Part shown: one piece after another, positions 21,916 to 32,672 of the stretch
Numbering within the stretch: position 1 is the first letter of the stretch
How the letters are laid out: each line of letters opens with the position of its first letter
From: Septoria linicola
Taxonomy: Eukaryota > Ascomycota > Dothideomycetes > Mycosphaerellales > Mycosphaerellaceae
Direction: 5' to 3'
DNA length: 64,000 nucleotides
Assembly (NCBI GenBank): GCA_024114885.1
Contig: CP099427.1
Span: forward strand, 62,001-126,000
Program-made: the position numbers and the translations under genes
Notes under the pieces: generated by a model
The model's database searches: none
What the model was told of the DNA's origin: nothing
What the model saw: the letters and a program-made list of their open reading frames with translations, nothing else

Positions 21916-22983
21916 TCAAGACGCAGCCTGTACCGGCCTGCCAACAGGCGGGAAGCGCTTCGCACTCAGCAATACACCCTTGACACCTCTGATCTCCTTC
22001 TTCAGCTCCTCCACGGCATCATCCTCTTTCTTGCTCTCTCCATTGGTACCGTTGCTACCGTAGGCGTTCTGGATCGACTGCTCCGTCCACATGGGCCCGC
22101 CGATAGTGCCGTACAGTAGCTGGTCCAGGTAATGTCTGAGGTTGTTCATCTTCTCCAGACGATCTTTGTGCGATTCGCCGGCTTTGTCCGATGCATCTGC
22201 CATTTCCGAAATGTGTGATTCCATGATCTTGAGGCCGTTTGTTGCCCATTCCACGTGATCCTTCTTCTCTTCCGATTGCGAGATGAGAGGTTTGGGCTCG
22301 GGTGGAGCTTCGGTCTGGGTACCCATGTCGCGGTGGTAGAGCTCGGTGGGGTCGCTGGTCTCACTGTCGGTGTCATCTCCCGCTTCTGATGCGGCAGACC
22401 TTGCTCCTGGCTGTTGGCTGACGAGCTTTGAGAGGCGGTCATTCAGTTCGTCGACTTTGGACTGGCTATGTGAGAGGAAGTCATGGCGTGACTCGGACAG
22501 GTTGTCGACCATGGGCGTGATGATGTACTTGCTGGCGGCGTGGACTAGTGTGGCTAGTCCTCCAGCAGCATAGAGTGTATTCAAGACACGAGCGGGTGTG
22601 ATGAGCGGCGGTGGCTTGTGGGCTTCGACAAGGAACTCGGGGTACGTGATGATGGGAGGGGCTGCCACCTGCTGTTGCTGTGGAGGAGGAGCAGGAGCAG
22701 GAGAGGGAGTGGCCTGTTGGGAAGTGTTCTGCTGCTGCTTGAAGCTGTCAAAGTCTGCACTCGCAACGACATTTTGCTGCTTCGCTGGCTCTTCCGATGA
22801 GGATGTGCTTTCTTGTGTAGCTGTCTCTGCCTTTGCCTCTGCCTCTTCTGTGGAAGAAACAGCTACTTCCTGCACATCATCTTCGGAGTGCTGCGGTTGG
22901 CTGTACACTGGATCTTCCGCAGGCGATGGCTTCGTCTGAGCTGCTCGCTGCCACGCAGGAATCTCCACCTTGGGCTTCGACAT
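21916..22983 (-). CDS. Pex14/Pex17-like peroxisomal membrane protein
   Basis: The start is placed at the ATG at 22983 (MSKPKVEIPAWQRAAQ), since the in-frame residues upstream look like leader. The 355-aa protein has a low-complexity acidic and Gln/Pro-rich N-terminal part, a core ITYPEFLVEAHKPPPLITP followed by a single hydrophobic segment (RVLNTLYAAGGLATLVHAAS), a coiled-coil-like region (SKVDELNDRLSKLVSQ), and a helical C-terminal part ending in KKEIRGVKGVLLSAKRFP. This order matches the filamentous-fungal Pex14/Pex17 (Pex33-type) docking-complex proteins of the peroxisomal matrix-import machinery. I cannot tell from the sequence alone which member it is. The gene is divergent from the small frame at 23254 and from IES2. 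Confidence 0.6.
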   Translation of the reverse strand: MSKPKVEIPAWQRAAQTKPSPAEDPVYSQPQHSEDDVQEVAVSSTEEAEAKAETATQESTSSSEEPAKQQNVVASADFDSFKQQQNTSQQATPSPAPAPPPQQQQVAAPPIITYPEFLVEAHKPPPLITPARVLNTLYAAGGLATLVHAASKYIITPMVDNLSESRHDFLSHSQSKVDELNDRLSKLVSQQPGARSAASEAGDDTDSETSDPTELYHRDMGTQTEAPPEPKPLISQSEEKKDHVEWATNGLKIMESHISEMADASDKAGESHKDRLEKMNNLRHYLDQLLYGTIGGPMWTEQSIQNAYGSNGTNGESKKEDDAVEELKKEIRGVKGVLLSAKRFPPVGRPVQAAS

Positions 22984-23253
22984 TTCCGGCCTTGGATTGT
23001 TGGTGAAAGAGTGTGAAATTGGTGAGCAATGAATACAGACGGACAACGACAGCCTCGGCTTCTGGCCACCGGACCTTGGCGTTCACGCGCGGCTCGCAGA
23101 TGGCAGGCGCGACCCACTCTGGACACTAGTTAACCTAGCGAGGAAACTAGTTACGCTGCGGAGGATCGCTCCTTCCCTTCTGCTGCTGCGAGTTGAAGTG
23201 CGCCATCAAATTGCATTGCACTAACTTAGATACATATTATTGTCACTCACTAC

Positions 23254-23446
23254 GATGGAATCTTCCGACAGCAACAAGCGGCTGAAGACGAGCAGCGGAG
23301 CACCACTGCGCACGGGATCGTCTTCATTGTCGTCATCGGGCCTTTCGGGGGCAGCACGACTGCCTGCGTATCATCCTCCAGCAGTCACAACGCCGTCGTC
23401 GTCGTCCATTGGAGGAGCAGGCAGCAGGGGCGGCAGTAGCGGGTAA
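23254..23446 (+). CDS. possible small Ser-rich ORF or first exon
   Basis: An ATG at 23254 opens a 63-codon frame (MESSDSNKRLKTSSGAPLRT, then Ser/Gly-rich) that ends at a GTAAGC resembling a splice donor (23443). The composition is like a disordered nuclear N-terminus and unlike the surrounding frames. It could be a tiny gene, an upstream exon in the IES2 transcript, or chance. No downstream exon that joins it sensibly was found. Confidence 0.25.
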
Positions 23447-23656
23447 GCAGCGTCTTGTCTCTTTGTAGAACACGAGAGGGAAGCATCCATCCAAGTCTGC
23501 GTTCCTGCACGACACAAGACCCAGCCCGCAGATCACCCAACACCAGATTCATAGCCAGCATTCCTCGGCTGCTACAACCACTCCACTCCTTCTCATACAC
23601 CACCTCACAGCTTTCCACAACACCAACACCACCCCACACAACACACAGCTCTCACC

Positions 23657-24823
23657 ATGGCGCCCTCACGCCGCTCCGCTCGCGCTCCCACTAATCCTCG
23701 CGCCGCTAGTTCTGCCTCACTAGCTCGTCCTGCCAACGGCAAGACTTCGCTCCGTCTCACCGTCAAGGCTCCTCCCTCCAAGCTCAGACAAGCAACATCT
23801 GGTTCTGCCATCCCACCCAATCCATATGCAATTGACCAAAGTGAGAGCGATGCGACTCCGGCCCCACCTCGACGCGCTGCACGAGCCACGCGCAACCCGC
23901 GCAAGATCGTCGATGCCGATAGCGACGACATGGACGACGAGGAGCCAGATCAGGAACCAGAGGAAGATGTAGATCAATCGCTGCTCGGCAATGAAGACAG
24001 CGAGGAGGACGCCGAAGGAGAGGAAGATGAGGACGTCGACATGGAGGACCACCCTCCTCCGCCTGTCATTACCCAGCAGCGTGTGCCAGGAAAAGCCAAA
24101 CCACAAGTCTCGGTCACTGCACCTCCAGAAGGGACTCTCAAATCTGTCGAAGCCAAAGAAATGGAGGACGACGATGACGATGATGAGCTGAGTGAGCTTG
24201 ACTCGCAGGAAGAAGAAGAGCTCGAGGGCAACGGCGAAGAGGAGGATGAAGAGGACGAAGAAGAAGATGACAGTGAGGACGACGATGAAGACAACTCACG
24301 GAGTGCTACACCAGATCTGTCGAAACTGACCAAACGACAACGGGGAGCCTACAACGAGTTCGAAGGAGCCGAGACGAATGAGCTGATGGCACTATCCAAC
24401 GAAGCCCTCAAGAAGAAGGAATTAACCGCAGAAGAGCATGTCCAGAGACGAGCTGAAATGGCGAGGAGAAGGAAGAATCTGTCGGAGAAGAGGAATGAAG
24501 AGGAGAAGGTACGGCTGACCTGCTGATATTATACTGCAACCTGCTAACGTGAGATCCAGATGGAAACGATCCACAAACTGCTCCACAAGCAAGCCCCTAA
24601 GCGAAGAACACGAGCAGAGATGGAAGCTGCAAGAGCGGCAGAAGCAGGAGAGACACCGGCAGCGGAGAGAGATGCCAACGCATTAGATCCTACATATGTC
24701 AGATGGGTGAGCAGGAAAGAGGGCAGTCTGGTGTGTGTTCCGCAGGCATGGCAGGATGCGCCAGTTGGAGAGCAGTTTGGATTCAGCAGTAGTAGTGGGA
24801 GAATGGTCGAGGAGGTGCAATAG
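23657..24823 (+). CDS. IES2: INO80 chromatin-remodelling complex subunit Ies2
   Basis: Exon 1 (23657-24508) and exon 2 (24560-24823) flank a 51-bp intron (GTACGG...ATCCAG with branch-like TGCTAAC at about 24541), giving 371 aa. The N-terminus is basic (MAPSRRSARAPTNPRAAS), the middle is a very acidic Glu/Asp tract of about 130 residues, and the PAPA-1 domain crosses the junction: EMARRRKNLSEKRNEEEK then METIHKLLHKQAPKRR. The C-terminal zinc-finger-like tail of some homologues is not evident; it ends with YVRWVSRKEGSLVCVPQAW and VGEQFG. Ies2 (INO80B in animals) contacts the Rvb1/Rvb2 ring and activates the INO80 ATPase. The combination of acidic tract and PAPA-1 is diagnostic. Confidence 0.88.
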
Positions 24824-25362
24824 ATGTATGCCTTGACCACGCAGCACTAAATGGTTCAACTTTACTTGGTGCGCAGAGGTATTGCGGCCAGAGGTCGTAA
24901 TTTGGACAGACCGCCCGCTCCAGGTATAGATACTAGTAGAGCACTCAACAGCTCGACCAGACACATAGTACACGCACCGAGATTCACTGCCCCCTTGGCG
25001 AGTGATTTGTGTGTGCTCTTCGTCTTTCCTTGCCAACGCTTGTACTTTCTCGCACCTGTAGAATCTGCATAGCATAGCTCGATCCATTTTACTCACATAG
25101 AACACCTACCTATCCATCCCATGAGCACGTTCTACAAATTTTATCATTGTGATAGCACAGTATACTTTCTGCCTTCGAACCATTGACCACGCGCCTCTTG
25201 GGGCGCCTTCGACGAGAATCTCCATCTGGAATATACACATATCATTCCAGGGTCTAGTTAACGATTGCGTCACAGTATCGTTTCGTTTCGTTTCGTTCTG
25301 TTCTGTTCTTCTATAACCATGGATGGCATTGTTCATCAACAACGAGATAAGAGGGATTATTG

Positions 25363-26553
25363 ATGATAATAATAATTTCCTTCCTTCCCACAGCATCTGT
25401 CTCCCAGAATAATCCCCACATTGCGTCAGAATTTCTTGGATTTACGAGGAGTTTCTCCTTCTTCTTCTTCTTCTTCTTCTTCTTCTTCTTCAAAAAATGG
25501 AAGACCCAGTTTCACAACCTCTTCGGCGCTCTCATCTTCTGGCTCTACATCGTCCTCGCGCTAGTCTTCACTGGCCTGGTCTTGGACTCCATCTCCCGTC
25601 TTCCTGCACCACGTCAGTCAAACCGGGACCATGTACGATCATTCAGCTATCTAGCACTTTTCAGCTTCGCAGCATTGTCATTCAACATGCTGCATGTACT
25701 GGTGAACTCCTTCCAGCTCTGGTCCAAGGATAATCCTCTCCCAGACCGTATGAGTATCGGCTCGATTCTGGTTACAGTCTGGAAATGGTCGATCACATCA
25801 ACTTTGTTCAAGGATTTTGGCACTGCTATTGTTGAGAATCTCGAGCGATACTTGTGGACGCAAGCTGCACTGTGGGCGACAATGTCTGTTTGTCTGTACA
25901 TGGGCACAGAGGGAACGCGCAGAAGGGTGCCTAGGTTGGGGGCATTCTTCGCCTTGAGCCAGATCTTGCCCATATCATTCGCGCAGAATTTGTTCTACAT
26001 TGCGCTGCTCAAATCCCCAGCGAGCAGTGTCAATAACCGAGTCAAACTGCCCAAAGCTCTGACAGCAGGCGCCGTGCTTGCATATGGTGGTTGCCTAGTG
26101 ATGGCGGCATTTCCGATATTGTCCGAGGTCATTATACGGATAATGAAGCCACGACGCGTGGAGGCATTCGAGTGGTGGGCAGCATGCCACAGCGAAGCAG
26201 CAGACATCAAGTACCTCATCCCAACCATTCTGACAGCGAGACTGTTGCTGCTTACGCCATTCTTTTTGCCACGTCCCACCAGCGTGAGGAGCAATGTGCA
26301 AAATCAGAGCAGCAAAGCACGGATGCAAGACATCCATCGACTTGTCGCTTTGTGTGCCGTGGCAATGACTGCGATTGTTGCATGGCTGATAACAGACAGC
26401 TGGCAGTGGCCAGCACTATGGAGCCATCCCGCAGTCACGTCTCTTGGATTTGACTTTTTGATATGTGGATTCAGTGCCATTGTATGGCTGTCAAGACCGT
26501 CGGAGAAAGATGGTAGCGGAGTCGAGTGGCAGGATACTGGGAAGACCAAATAG
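25363..26553 (+). CDS. multipass membrane protein of unknown function
   Basis: The frame is open from the ATG at 25363 and encodes up to 396 aa. About seven to eight hydrophobic helices follow the start, including LFGALIFWLYIVLALVFTGL, YLALFSFAALSFNMLHVL, LWATMSVCLYMG, LTAGAVLAYGGCLVMAAF, LIPTILTARLLLLTPFFL, LVALCAVAMTAIVAWLI and LGFDFLICGFSAIVWLS. The first 45 residues are odd: they include eleven consecutive Phe encoded by a TTC microsatellite, so the true start may be a short upstream exon or a different codon. I recognise no transporter or enzyme signature. It lies tail-to-tail with ERV2, with only 18 bp between the two stop codons. Confidence 0.7.
   Translation: MIIIISFLPTASVSQNNPHIASEFLGFTRSFSFFFFFFFFFFFKKWKTQFHNLFGALIFWLYIVLALVFTGLVLDSISRLPAPRQSNRDHVRSFSYLALFSFAALSFNMLHVLVNSFQLWSKDNPLPDRMSIGSILVTVWKWSITSTLFKDFGTAIVENLERYLWTQAALWATMSVCLYMGTEGTRRRVPRLGAFFALSQILPISFAQNLFYIALLKSPASSVNNRVKLPKALTAGAVLAYGGCLVMAAFPILSEVIIRIMKPRRVEAFEWWAACHSEAADIKYLIPTILTARLLLLTPFFLPRPTSVRSNVQNQSSKARMQDIHRLVALCAVAMTAIVAWLITDSWQWPALWSHPAVTSLGFDFLICGFSAIVWLSRPSEKDGSGVEWQDTGKTK
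25459..25491 (+). repeat. (TTC)11 microsatellite
   Basis: Eleven perfect TTC triplets lie just upstream of the first membrane helix of the gene at 25363. Read in that frame they encode Phe. If the real start lies downstream they are a pyrimidine tract in the leader. A looser pentamer run of GTTTC type lies at about 25281-25300. Confidence 0.95.
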
Positions 26554-26571
26554 CACATGGTCCCGCCATGC

Positions 26572-27243
26572 TCAAGAGAATACCAGATCCCCATTAAAGT
26601 CTCGTCCATTGAATTGCAGCCTCTCCTTCGCCTCATCACTCATCTCCGGCTTCTCCTTCTTGCTGACATCTCGAATCTCCGTCGTTCGCGGCGACCCATC
26701 CTCCTGCTTCTCCTTCTTCTGCTTCTCCTCATCCTCTGCACATCCACAATCATAAAAGTCCCCGATCTCATTGCAGTCAAAAATCTCCTTCTTCAGACTG
26801 AGATTAACCTGATTATGCACATGACACGCCCACCCCGCAGCTGCATTCCGCGAGCTCACTTGCGGCGGGAACTTCTTCAACAGTTGGCCAAAATGCTCCG
26901 CGCATTCTCCACACGGGTAAACGCGCTGGAAGGAATGGATAAATGTCTTGAGGGTGGCGCTTTCGTCTGCGGTGGGGTTCTCAGGGAAGCGAGCCATGAC
27001 TGTGTGAAAGAACTTCCACGTTGCTCGGCCCAACTCTGCTTTGGCGGTTTCGTTGCCGAGTTTGGGAGCGATGGCGTGGCCGGTGAGGGAGACTTGGCCG
27101 AGCTGGAGGGCGCCGTCTTCAGTCTGCTGGAGAGGCTGATCACTGTCTGATGTGCGACGCAGACTTCGCATGCCGGTGAGCATGCTGACGAAGATGACGA
27201 TGCATAGCAGTGCCAGCACGGTGTAGTATCGTCGAGTGGCCAT
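26572..27243 (-). CDS. ERV2: FAD-linked sulfhydryl oxidase of the ER, Erv2 type
   Basis: A single exon of 223 aa. An N-terminal membrane anchor (VLALLCIVIFVSMLTG, residues 9-24) is followed by the Erv/ALR core: LGRATWKFFHTVMARFP, the redox CxxC in YPCGECAEHF (Cys111 and Cys114), and the FAD-binding GWACHVHNQVN. A CGC motif in DFYDCGCAED matches the shuttle disulfide of yeast Erv2, which favours Erv2 over the mitochondrial Erv1. The tail after the core is charged and Lys/Glu-rich. Erv2 oxidises thiols in the ER lumen and passes electrons to oxygen, supporting disulfide formation. The gene is divergent from the aminotransferase gene, with 287 bp between starts. Confidence 0.92.
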   Translation of the reverse strand: MATRRYYTVLALLCIVIFVSMLTGMRSLRRTSDSDQPLQQTEDGALQLGQVSLTGHAIAPKLGNETAKAELGRATWKFFHTVMARFPENPTADESATLKTFIHSFQRVYPCGECAEHFGQLLKKFPPQVSSRNAAAGWACHVHNQVNLSLKKEIFDCNEIGDFYDCGCAEDEEKQKKEKQEDGSPRTTEIRDVSKKEKPEMSDEAKERLQFNGRDFNGDLVFS

Positions 27244-27530
27244 GTTGGGCTGCTACTGCGCTGTATTCGATGGCCATGTGAAGGACAAGTTGTAAGTTAA
27301 CTTAGTCCTCAATAGCGTTTCATTGTTTGGCAAGCATGTGCTAGTCAAGTCCCACTAGTTAACCTCACATCGGTCATCTGACTGATCTCAGAGTCATGTG
27401 CATTGTCACATGACTAAATCACCTGACCTCCCTGCGGAGAAGTCCGCCGCTATCTGCCATTGGTACAGCAGACTTACATCAACTTCGTCCTGATCAGCAT
27501 AACATCCTCGTCTTGCAGTGTTGATTGAAA
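27244..27530. promoter_or_regulatory. compact divergent promoter of ERV2 and the aminotransferase gene
   Basis: Both genes start at the edges of this 287-bp gap. It contains a perfect 9-bp inverted repeat, AGTCATGTG (27392-27400) and CACATGACT (27407-27415), separated by 6 bp, so two CACATG E-box-like half sites facing each other. CTAGTTAAC occurs at 27355-27363. Which gene each element serves is unknown. Confidence 0.5.
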
Positions 27531-28873
27531 ATGGCTTCCACTTTCCCACCTCCACCTGTCAACACCATCGGTAAAACTCCATCTACCAACAATGTGAAAC
27601 GCACGCTGACCTAATTCTCGACTGGGACGACATTGGCTTCAAAGTCCGCGAAGGTATACCTACCACCAGCACCACATCCCAAGAAGAACAGCCACTCTAA
27701 CAGGACTTTCTCAGTCAATGGTCATGTCGAATCCACCTACTCCACCAAGACAGGATCATGGACCGCACCCAAATTCATCCGCGACCCATTCCTCCGCCTG
27801 CATGGCATGGCTCCAGGTCTCAACTACGGCATGCAATGCTACGAAGGTCTCAAAGCTTCGCGCTTCCCCAACGACACCACCATTGGAATCTTCCGTCCTC
27901 AAGCCAATGCTGAACGCATGCAGCATTCCGCGTCCTATGTCAGCATGCCGGATGTTCCTGTCGAACTGTTCAACAAGGCCGTGCATTTGGCTGTATCCCT
28001 GAATGCAGCATATGTCCCTCCACATCGCACCGGCGCATCCATGTACATCCGTCCTCTTCTCTTCGGTTCGTCCGCGCAGCTCGGCCTGGATCCGCCCGAG
28101 GAGTACACTTTCTGCGTATACGTCATGCCCACAGGCGTCTACCACGGCGTGCACCCCGTCGACTGCCTGGTCCTCGAAGACTTTGATCGCGCAGCGCCTG
28201 AAGGTACCGGCAGCGCGAAAATTGGCGGCAACTACGCTCCTGTCCTCCGACACAGTGGCAAAGCGAAGAAGGAAGGATTTGGAATTACCCTCCACCTCGA
28301 CAGTCGCACTCGCACGGAAGTCGATGAATTTTCGACTTCGGGATTCATTGGCATCCATGGAGATACCAGTGGCGATGGTCCTTGCACGATCGTCGTGCCA
28401 GACAGCAAGAACGTGATCAAATCCGTTACCAGTAATACCATTTGTGAAATTGCCAAGAGTTGGGGTTGGAAAGTTGAGCAGAGGCCGGTATGTTATCCTC
28501 TCTCTCTCTCTCTCTCTCCTTCACTCTCACTAATCATCTATACGTCACTAATATACACTTTCAGATCAAATACGATGAAATCTCGACCTTCACCGAAATC
28601 GCCGCCGCCGGCACTGCAGCCGCCTTGGTTCCGATCAAGTCCATCACCTGCCGCTCCAAGAACGATAAATTCTCTTACCAGGGCGGAAGCGATGAGCCGG
28701 GTCCTGCTGTGGTTAAGTTGCTGACGCAGTTGAAGGGGATTCAGCAGGGCAAGGTCAAGGATGAGTTTGGGTGGGTGGAGAAGGTGAGGGAGTACAAGGA
28801 GAGTGAGTACGAAGCTGATGGCGCTGGAAAGGCAGGCGGGGTGAATGGTGAGAGTGTGAGTGAATTGCCTTAG
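27531..28873 (+). CDS. branched-chain amino acid aminotransferase (PLP fold type IV)
   Basis: Proposed exons are 27531-27570, 27621-27653, 27715-28487 and 28565-28873, about 384 aa in one frame. Introns 2 (GTATAC...CTCAG) and 3 (GTATGT...TTTCAG, containing a CT microsatellite) are canonical. Intron 1 has a GTAAAA donor, but no AG precedes DWDDIGFKVRE, where the family requires the exon to begin. BCAT features are LRLHGMAPGLNYGMQCYEGL, FRPQANAERM, MYIRPLLFGSS, the lysine-bearing segment GSAKIGGNYAPVLRH and the glutamate region EISTFTEIAAAGTAAAL. It catalyses the last step of Leu, Ile and Val synthesis or the first step of their breakdown. No mitochondrial presequence is visible, so a cytosolic form is likely. 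Confidence 0.85.
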
Positions 28874-29020
28874 ATAGTCCCCTTCCTCTGCGGGTGATGG
28901 GTCGGGTTACTGGGAGATGAGAATTGTATGGCTGCAAGGCCGAAAAAGTATTCCTGTTGGCTAGTACTGCCATAACTACCAGACAGCACTCACACACCAA
29001 ATCCTCCCTTCTGCACCCAT

Positions 29021-30810
29021 CTAATGAATATCAACAGCAACCTTACTCGTCATAAACTGCCTAATATTCGGCAAAAACAAACACGCCACACAACTAATCA
29101 CTCCAAACGGAATCGTCGCATACCACACATACTTGAGCGCCTCCGAGTACGCCAATTGACTGGCATACTGCGTCGCCGAAATGGCAGCAGCACTCGCTCC
29201 CTCGACCATCGACGCCGCGCCAGGAACCTGCGAAGCATACGCTGCGACCAAATTTGTGATTGTAGCTTCATCCGTGATCCCCGCTCCGACCGCCGCAGCA
29301 GCGACATTCCGTGGCAAGAACTCAGTAAACTTGGTCAGGAAGATGTTGAAGAAGATAGATGTACCAATCGAGCCGCCGACGAAGCGGACCGACAGCGACA
29401 GAGCGCCAACAGTTCCCACAAACTCATCCGGAGCGGCGTAAAACGCCAGCGTCAAAGCCGGCACAACCAAAGCACCATTCCCAAACGCCGCGAACGTCGC
29501 AAGCGCAATCGTCGTGCCAGGATTGTCCGGAGTAGAAACCACCAGCGCGCCAGTAAAAGCCGTCATCATAGCCGCCACTGTGAAGAACATGAAGCGGACA
29601 TGACCCTTCGTGTAACTCATGAGGAAAGACACAATACAAGCCCCACCGAGAATGGCCCAGGGATAGCAGAGTCCCCTCACGCCGATGGTAATGGCGTCGG
29701 TGTTGTACACGTACTGCAGCACCAGAGGAAAGAACCCGAGAATAGAGTAGAATTCCATACCCGCGATGAAAACAATCACGTACGCGAGAGCGACAACTCG
29801 TTGGCCTTTGAAGATCTTGCTTGGGACCATAGGGAACGGGTGTTTGCCGTAGATTTCCCACAGCGGGAAGGCGACGAATGTGATCAGCGCACCGACGATG
29901 AGGGGGCCAAGAGTGGGTGCTGAGACCCATGGGTGTTGATAACCACCTGCTTGCAGACCGACGAGGAACAGCGTGATGCCGATGATTGAGAGGAATGCTC
30001 CAACCCAATCGATGCGCTTGAGAATTTGCATTTTAGTGAGGCCTTCGGCGTTAGGTCGTGGTGGCGGCTTGTAGCAGAAGAAGAGGCCGACCATGCCGAC
30101 GAGGTTCCAGAGACCGCAGAGCAAGAAGCAGTAGCGCCAGGTGGAGTTGCGAACGATGAGGATCGTGTAGAGGAGCTGGGGCATGAATGGCACGATGGAG
30201 AAGGTGACGAGGGAGAGGGTTACGCCTCTCCAGCGAGCTGGGGTGATTTCTGCGACACTGGGAGGTTGTCAGTAGTGAACATGAAGCACATGCGTATTGT
30301 GACCTACCCAGCCAGTGCAACGAGCTCAGCCATTCCAGCGCCCATACCGCCAATCGCTTGAGCGGCGATGGCCTGGCCCAACGAGTCCGCAGTAGCTTGT
30401 ACAGCGCACGAGATGAGCAGAAAGAGGGTTCCGATCAAAGCAATGTTGCGACGTCCCATCAGATCAGTGATGTAGCCAACAAACGGGCAGATAGCAGCGA
30501 CGGCCAAAGTGTTCGCCGTAAGCATCCAGTTTCCCAGTGTCGTGCCCAAGCTCTGCGATATAGCAGCAAGGGCAGAGCTAGTGAAGTAGAGGATAATCTG
30601 AGAGCCGACGTAGACAATACACAGAGATAGCACAGCGATCATACGTTTCGCTGTCCATGGAATGTCCTCCCCGTCCTTGCCAGTCTGGAAGCCTGGCGGC
30701 GGGCTCTTCTCTAGATCGCTGGACTTGTCATCGTGGTACTCATTGTGTGCGAGCACTTGAGCCTTCTCTTGTTCTGCTGTAGGGTGGTGATGAGTAGCTT
30801 CGACCGCCAT
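29021..30810 (-). CDS. MFS exporter of the TRI12/siderophore family
   Basis: Exons 30308-30810 and 29021-30257 join across a 50-bp intron (GTAGGT...CCCAG), giving 579 aa with junction ELVALAGVAEITPARWRG. A hydrophilic N-terminal tail of about 50 residues precedes roughly 14 membrane helices. MFS signatures include FVGYITDLMGRRNIALIG after helix 2 and IAAQAIGGMGAGMAELVALAG in helix 5, and the loop VAEITPARWRG is typical of the fungal trichothecene-efflux and siderophore transporter group. Substrate cannot be read from the sequence: toxin or drug efflux and siderophore uptake share this fold. No biosynthetic cluster flanks it. The nearest neighbour is the aminotransferase gene, whose stop is about 150 bp away in convergent orientation. 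Confidence 0.88.
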
Positions 30811-32672
30811 GGTGGGCGACTACCGCGTGCGAAGTGTCGAGTGTCGGGTGAGGAGGATGAGAAAACAGACAACTTACTTGGAGCTCCATGGGTTCTGGCC
30901 TGTCCTTATGCTGATCGGATCGCCGTCTGCCACGCGGGAATACAGTACCTGTCACTGTACCATTTACCAACTGTTCGCGTGCGGCGCACGCGTAAGTCGT
31001 GTAGTCTATAGTTTAAGCGCATGCTTTAGGCTTTTGGCTGCCAGCTGCCGTAGCTAAGGCGTGTGGACAGACAGCAGGTATCCAATAGAATGAGCTGGGA
31101 ATCTGCAGTCCAGATCCTACTGCACGGTAAAGGACAGAAGTAGTGTGGTTTAGAATGGAGCAAAGTATGAGATCCCCGCACTCTCCCCCCACACGTGAGA
31201 GTCAGCCAGCAAGATTTACAGTCAGCCGTGATCTAGAGCCTCGTTTGTATTGAGACACGTTTGAAGGTCAGTGATTGCTGCTTGCAGGTCATATGTTGCA
31301 GACTTCCACGGCTCTGTACCTGCTCCAAGCTTGCAATGCAATGCTGAGTGTCCCGATACTGCTTCGAGGCCTGGAGCTCCTCGAACGAGGGATGGTCCGA
31401 CGTCCTCATGCTGCCTTGCGGCGCAGCGTCCAGTGCCAGCTATTGGAATTGGCATGCTGTGCGCATCTTGAGTTCAAAGTGGCTTGTTGTAAAGTCGGCA
31501 AACCCGGTATTCACGGCTTTGCAGACCGCATCCTCCAGGCTGCATCCCAAAGAGGTCGTGGTGTAGGTTTTCTGAGTGCGGCTGATGTCGGCACTAGCGG
31601 AACATGGGTGACACGTGAGGATGTTGTGCATGCTTCACTTCCTAGTACTCGATCGATCTTGCTCAAGAAACAGAGCAAAGGAAGTTTGACACGAAGCACG
31701 TCGGGTGATGCTGAATGTGGTCTGCGATTGAGAACGTGGCGGCGCCTCCTTGCGGCTCTCGAGGGAAGGCCTCCTTGGTTTGAACGATTATGGGTGGCTG
31801 AATCATGCGTAGACCGACGCAACACGTTTCGGTGCCGGTGGAGCGCATGCTTGTTGGCTAGCTGATTTGCGATGATGCCGCAAGGCCTTGTTGCGTGAGG
31901 TGGAACACGCTGCAGGGCTGCCGTTGAATGGGCAAGGAACTGCGCCTCCCCATGACCACGACCCAAGGGATCGAGTGAGAGCCTTACGCGTGGCCTAGAA
32001 CTCGGGAAAGAATCATCACACCAATACCGAAAGTGTTGTGTCTCGAAAGTAATGCATTGTTGGGTCGCTGCAGCAATGTTTGTTCGAAGTTTTCCGCTGA
32101 GCGTGGCAAGAACGACGACATCGTCATCATGTTTTCGCTCTCAAGTTGCATGTCCTTTCCATTCCCAAATATGCTCAGATACACTCGGCAGGTACTGATC
32201 GCGTTGAACATTGAAATTTTCGGCCCAAAATTAACCTCGCCGACCGATCCTCGTCCATGACGGGTCTGCATTTCAGATTTCGCGGTGCCACAGCGGCGTA
32301 TCGTCACCTGGCCGCAGAATTCTTCGCATGGAACATCTCATCAGAGCAGAAGCACCAACATGATTGATCAAGATCACTACAAAACGTGAGAAGTGAAGTG
32401 TCAGCACGATAATTTCTCGCCAACAGGGGTGGCAATCGGGAAGATAAGGGCGGACCTCAGCGCTGGGAACAATGCCAAGAGTATTTGGTGTAACAGGGTG
32501 GTGAGATATGTGAGTTCACCACGCATGCCTGTCTCGCCACGACGCGATGGCAGAGTATATAGGCCCTTGGAAAGGCAGGTGAGAAGAGGCTCATTCCATC
32601 ACAACACTTCGATCATCAAGCAAGAGGATCAAAGACCGCCATCTTGACATACCAAGTCCAACATCAACAATC
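30811..32672. other. gene-poor stretch
   Basis: This stretch of 1.86 kb holds overlapping frames on both strands, the longest plus 31275-31865 (196 codons) with an opposing minus frame of 151 codons. Neither has a domain, signal peptide or consistent composition, and they shadow each other. The 200 bp before 32673 (TATATAGGCC at about 32554 and a CATCACAACAC leader) look like a promoter with a TATA-like element for the next gene. Confidence 0.35.

Noticed and set aside
31275..31865. 196-codon plus-strand frame
   Set aside because: It is mirrored by a minus frame of 151 codons, has scattered composition and no recognisable motif.
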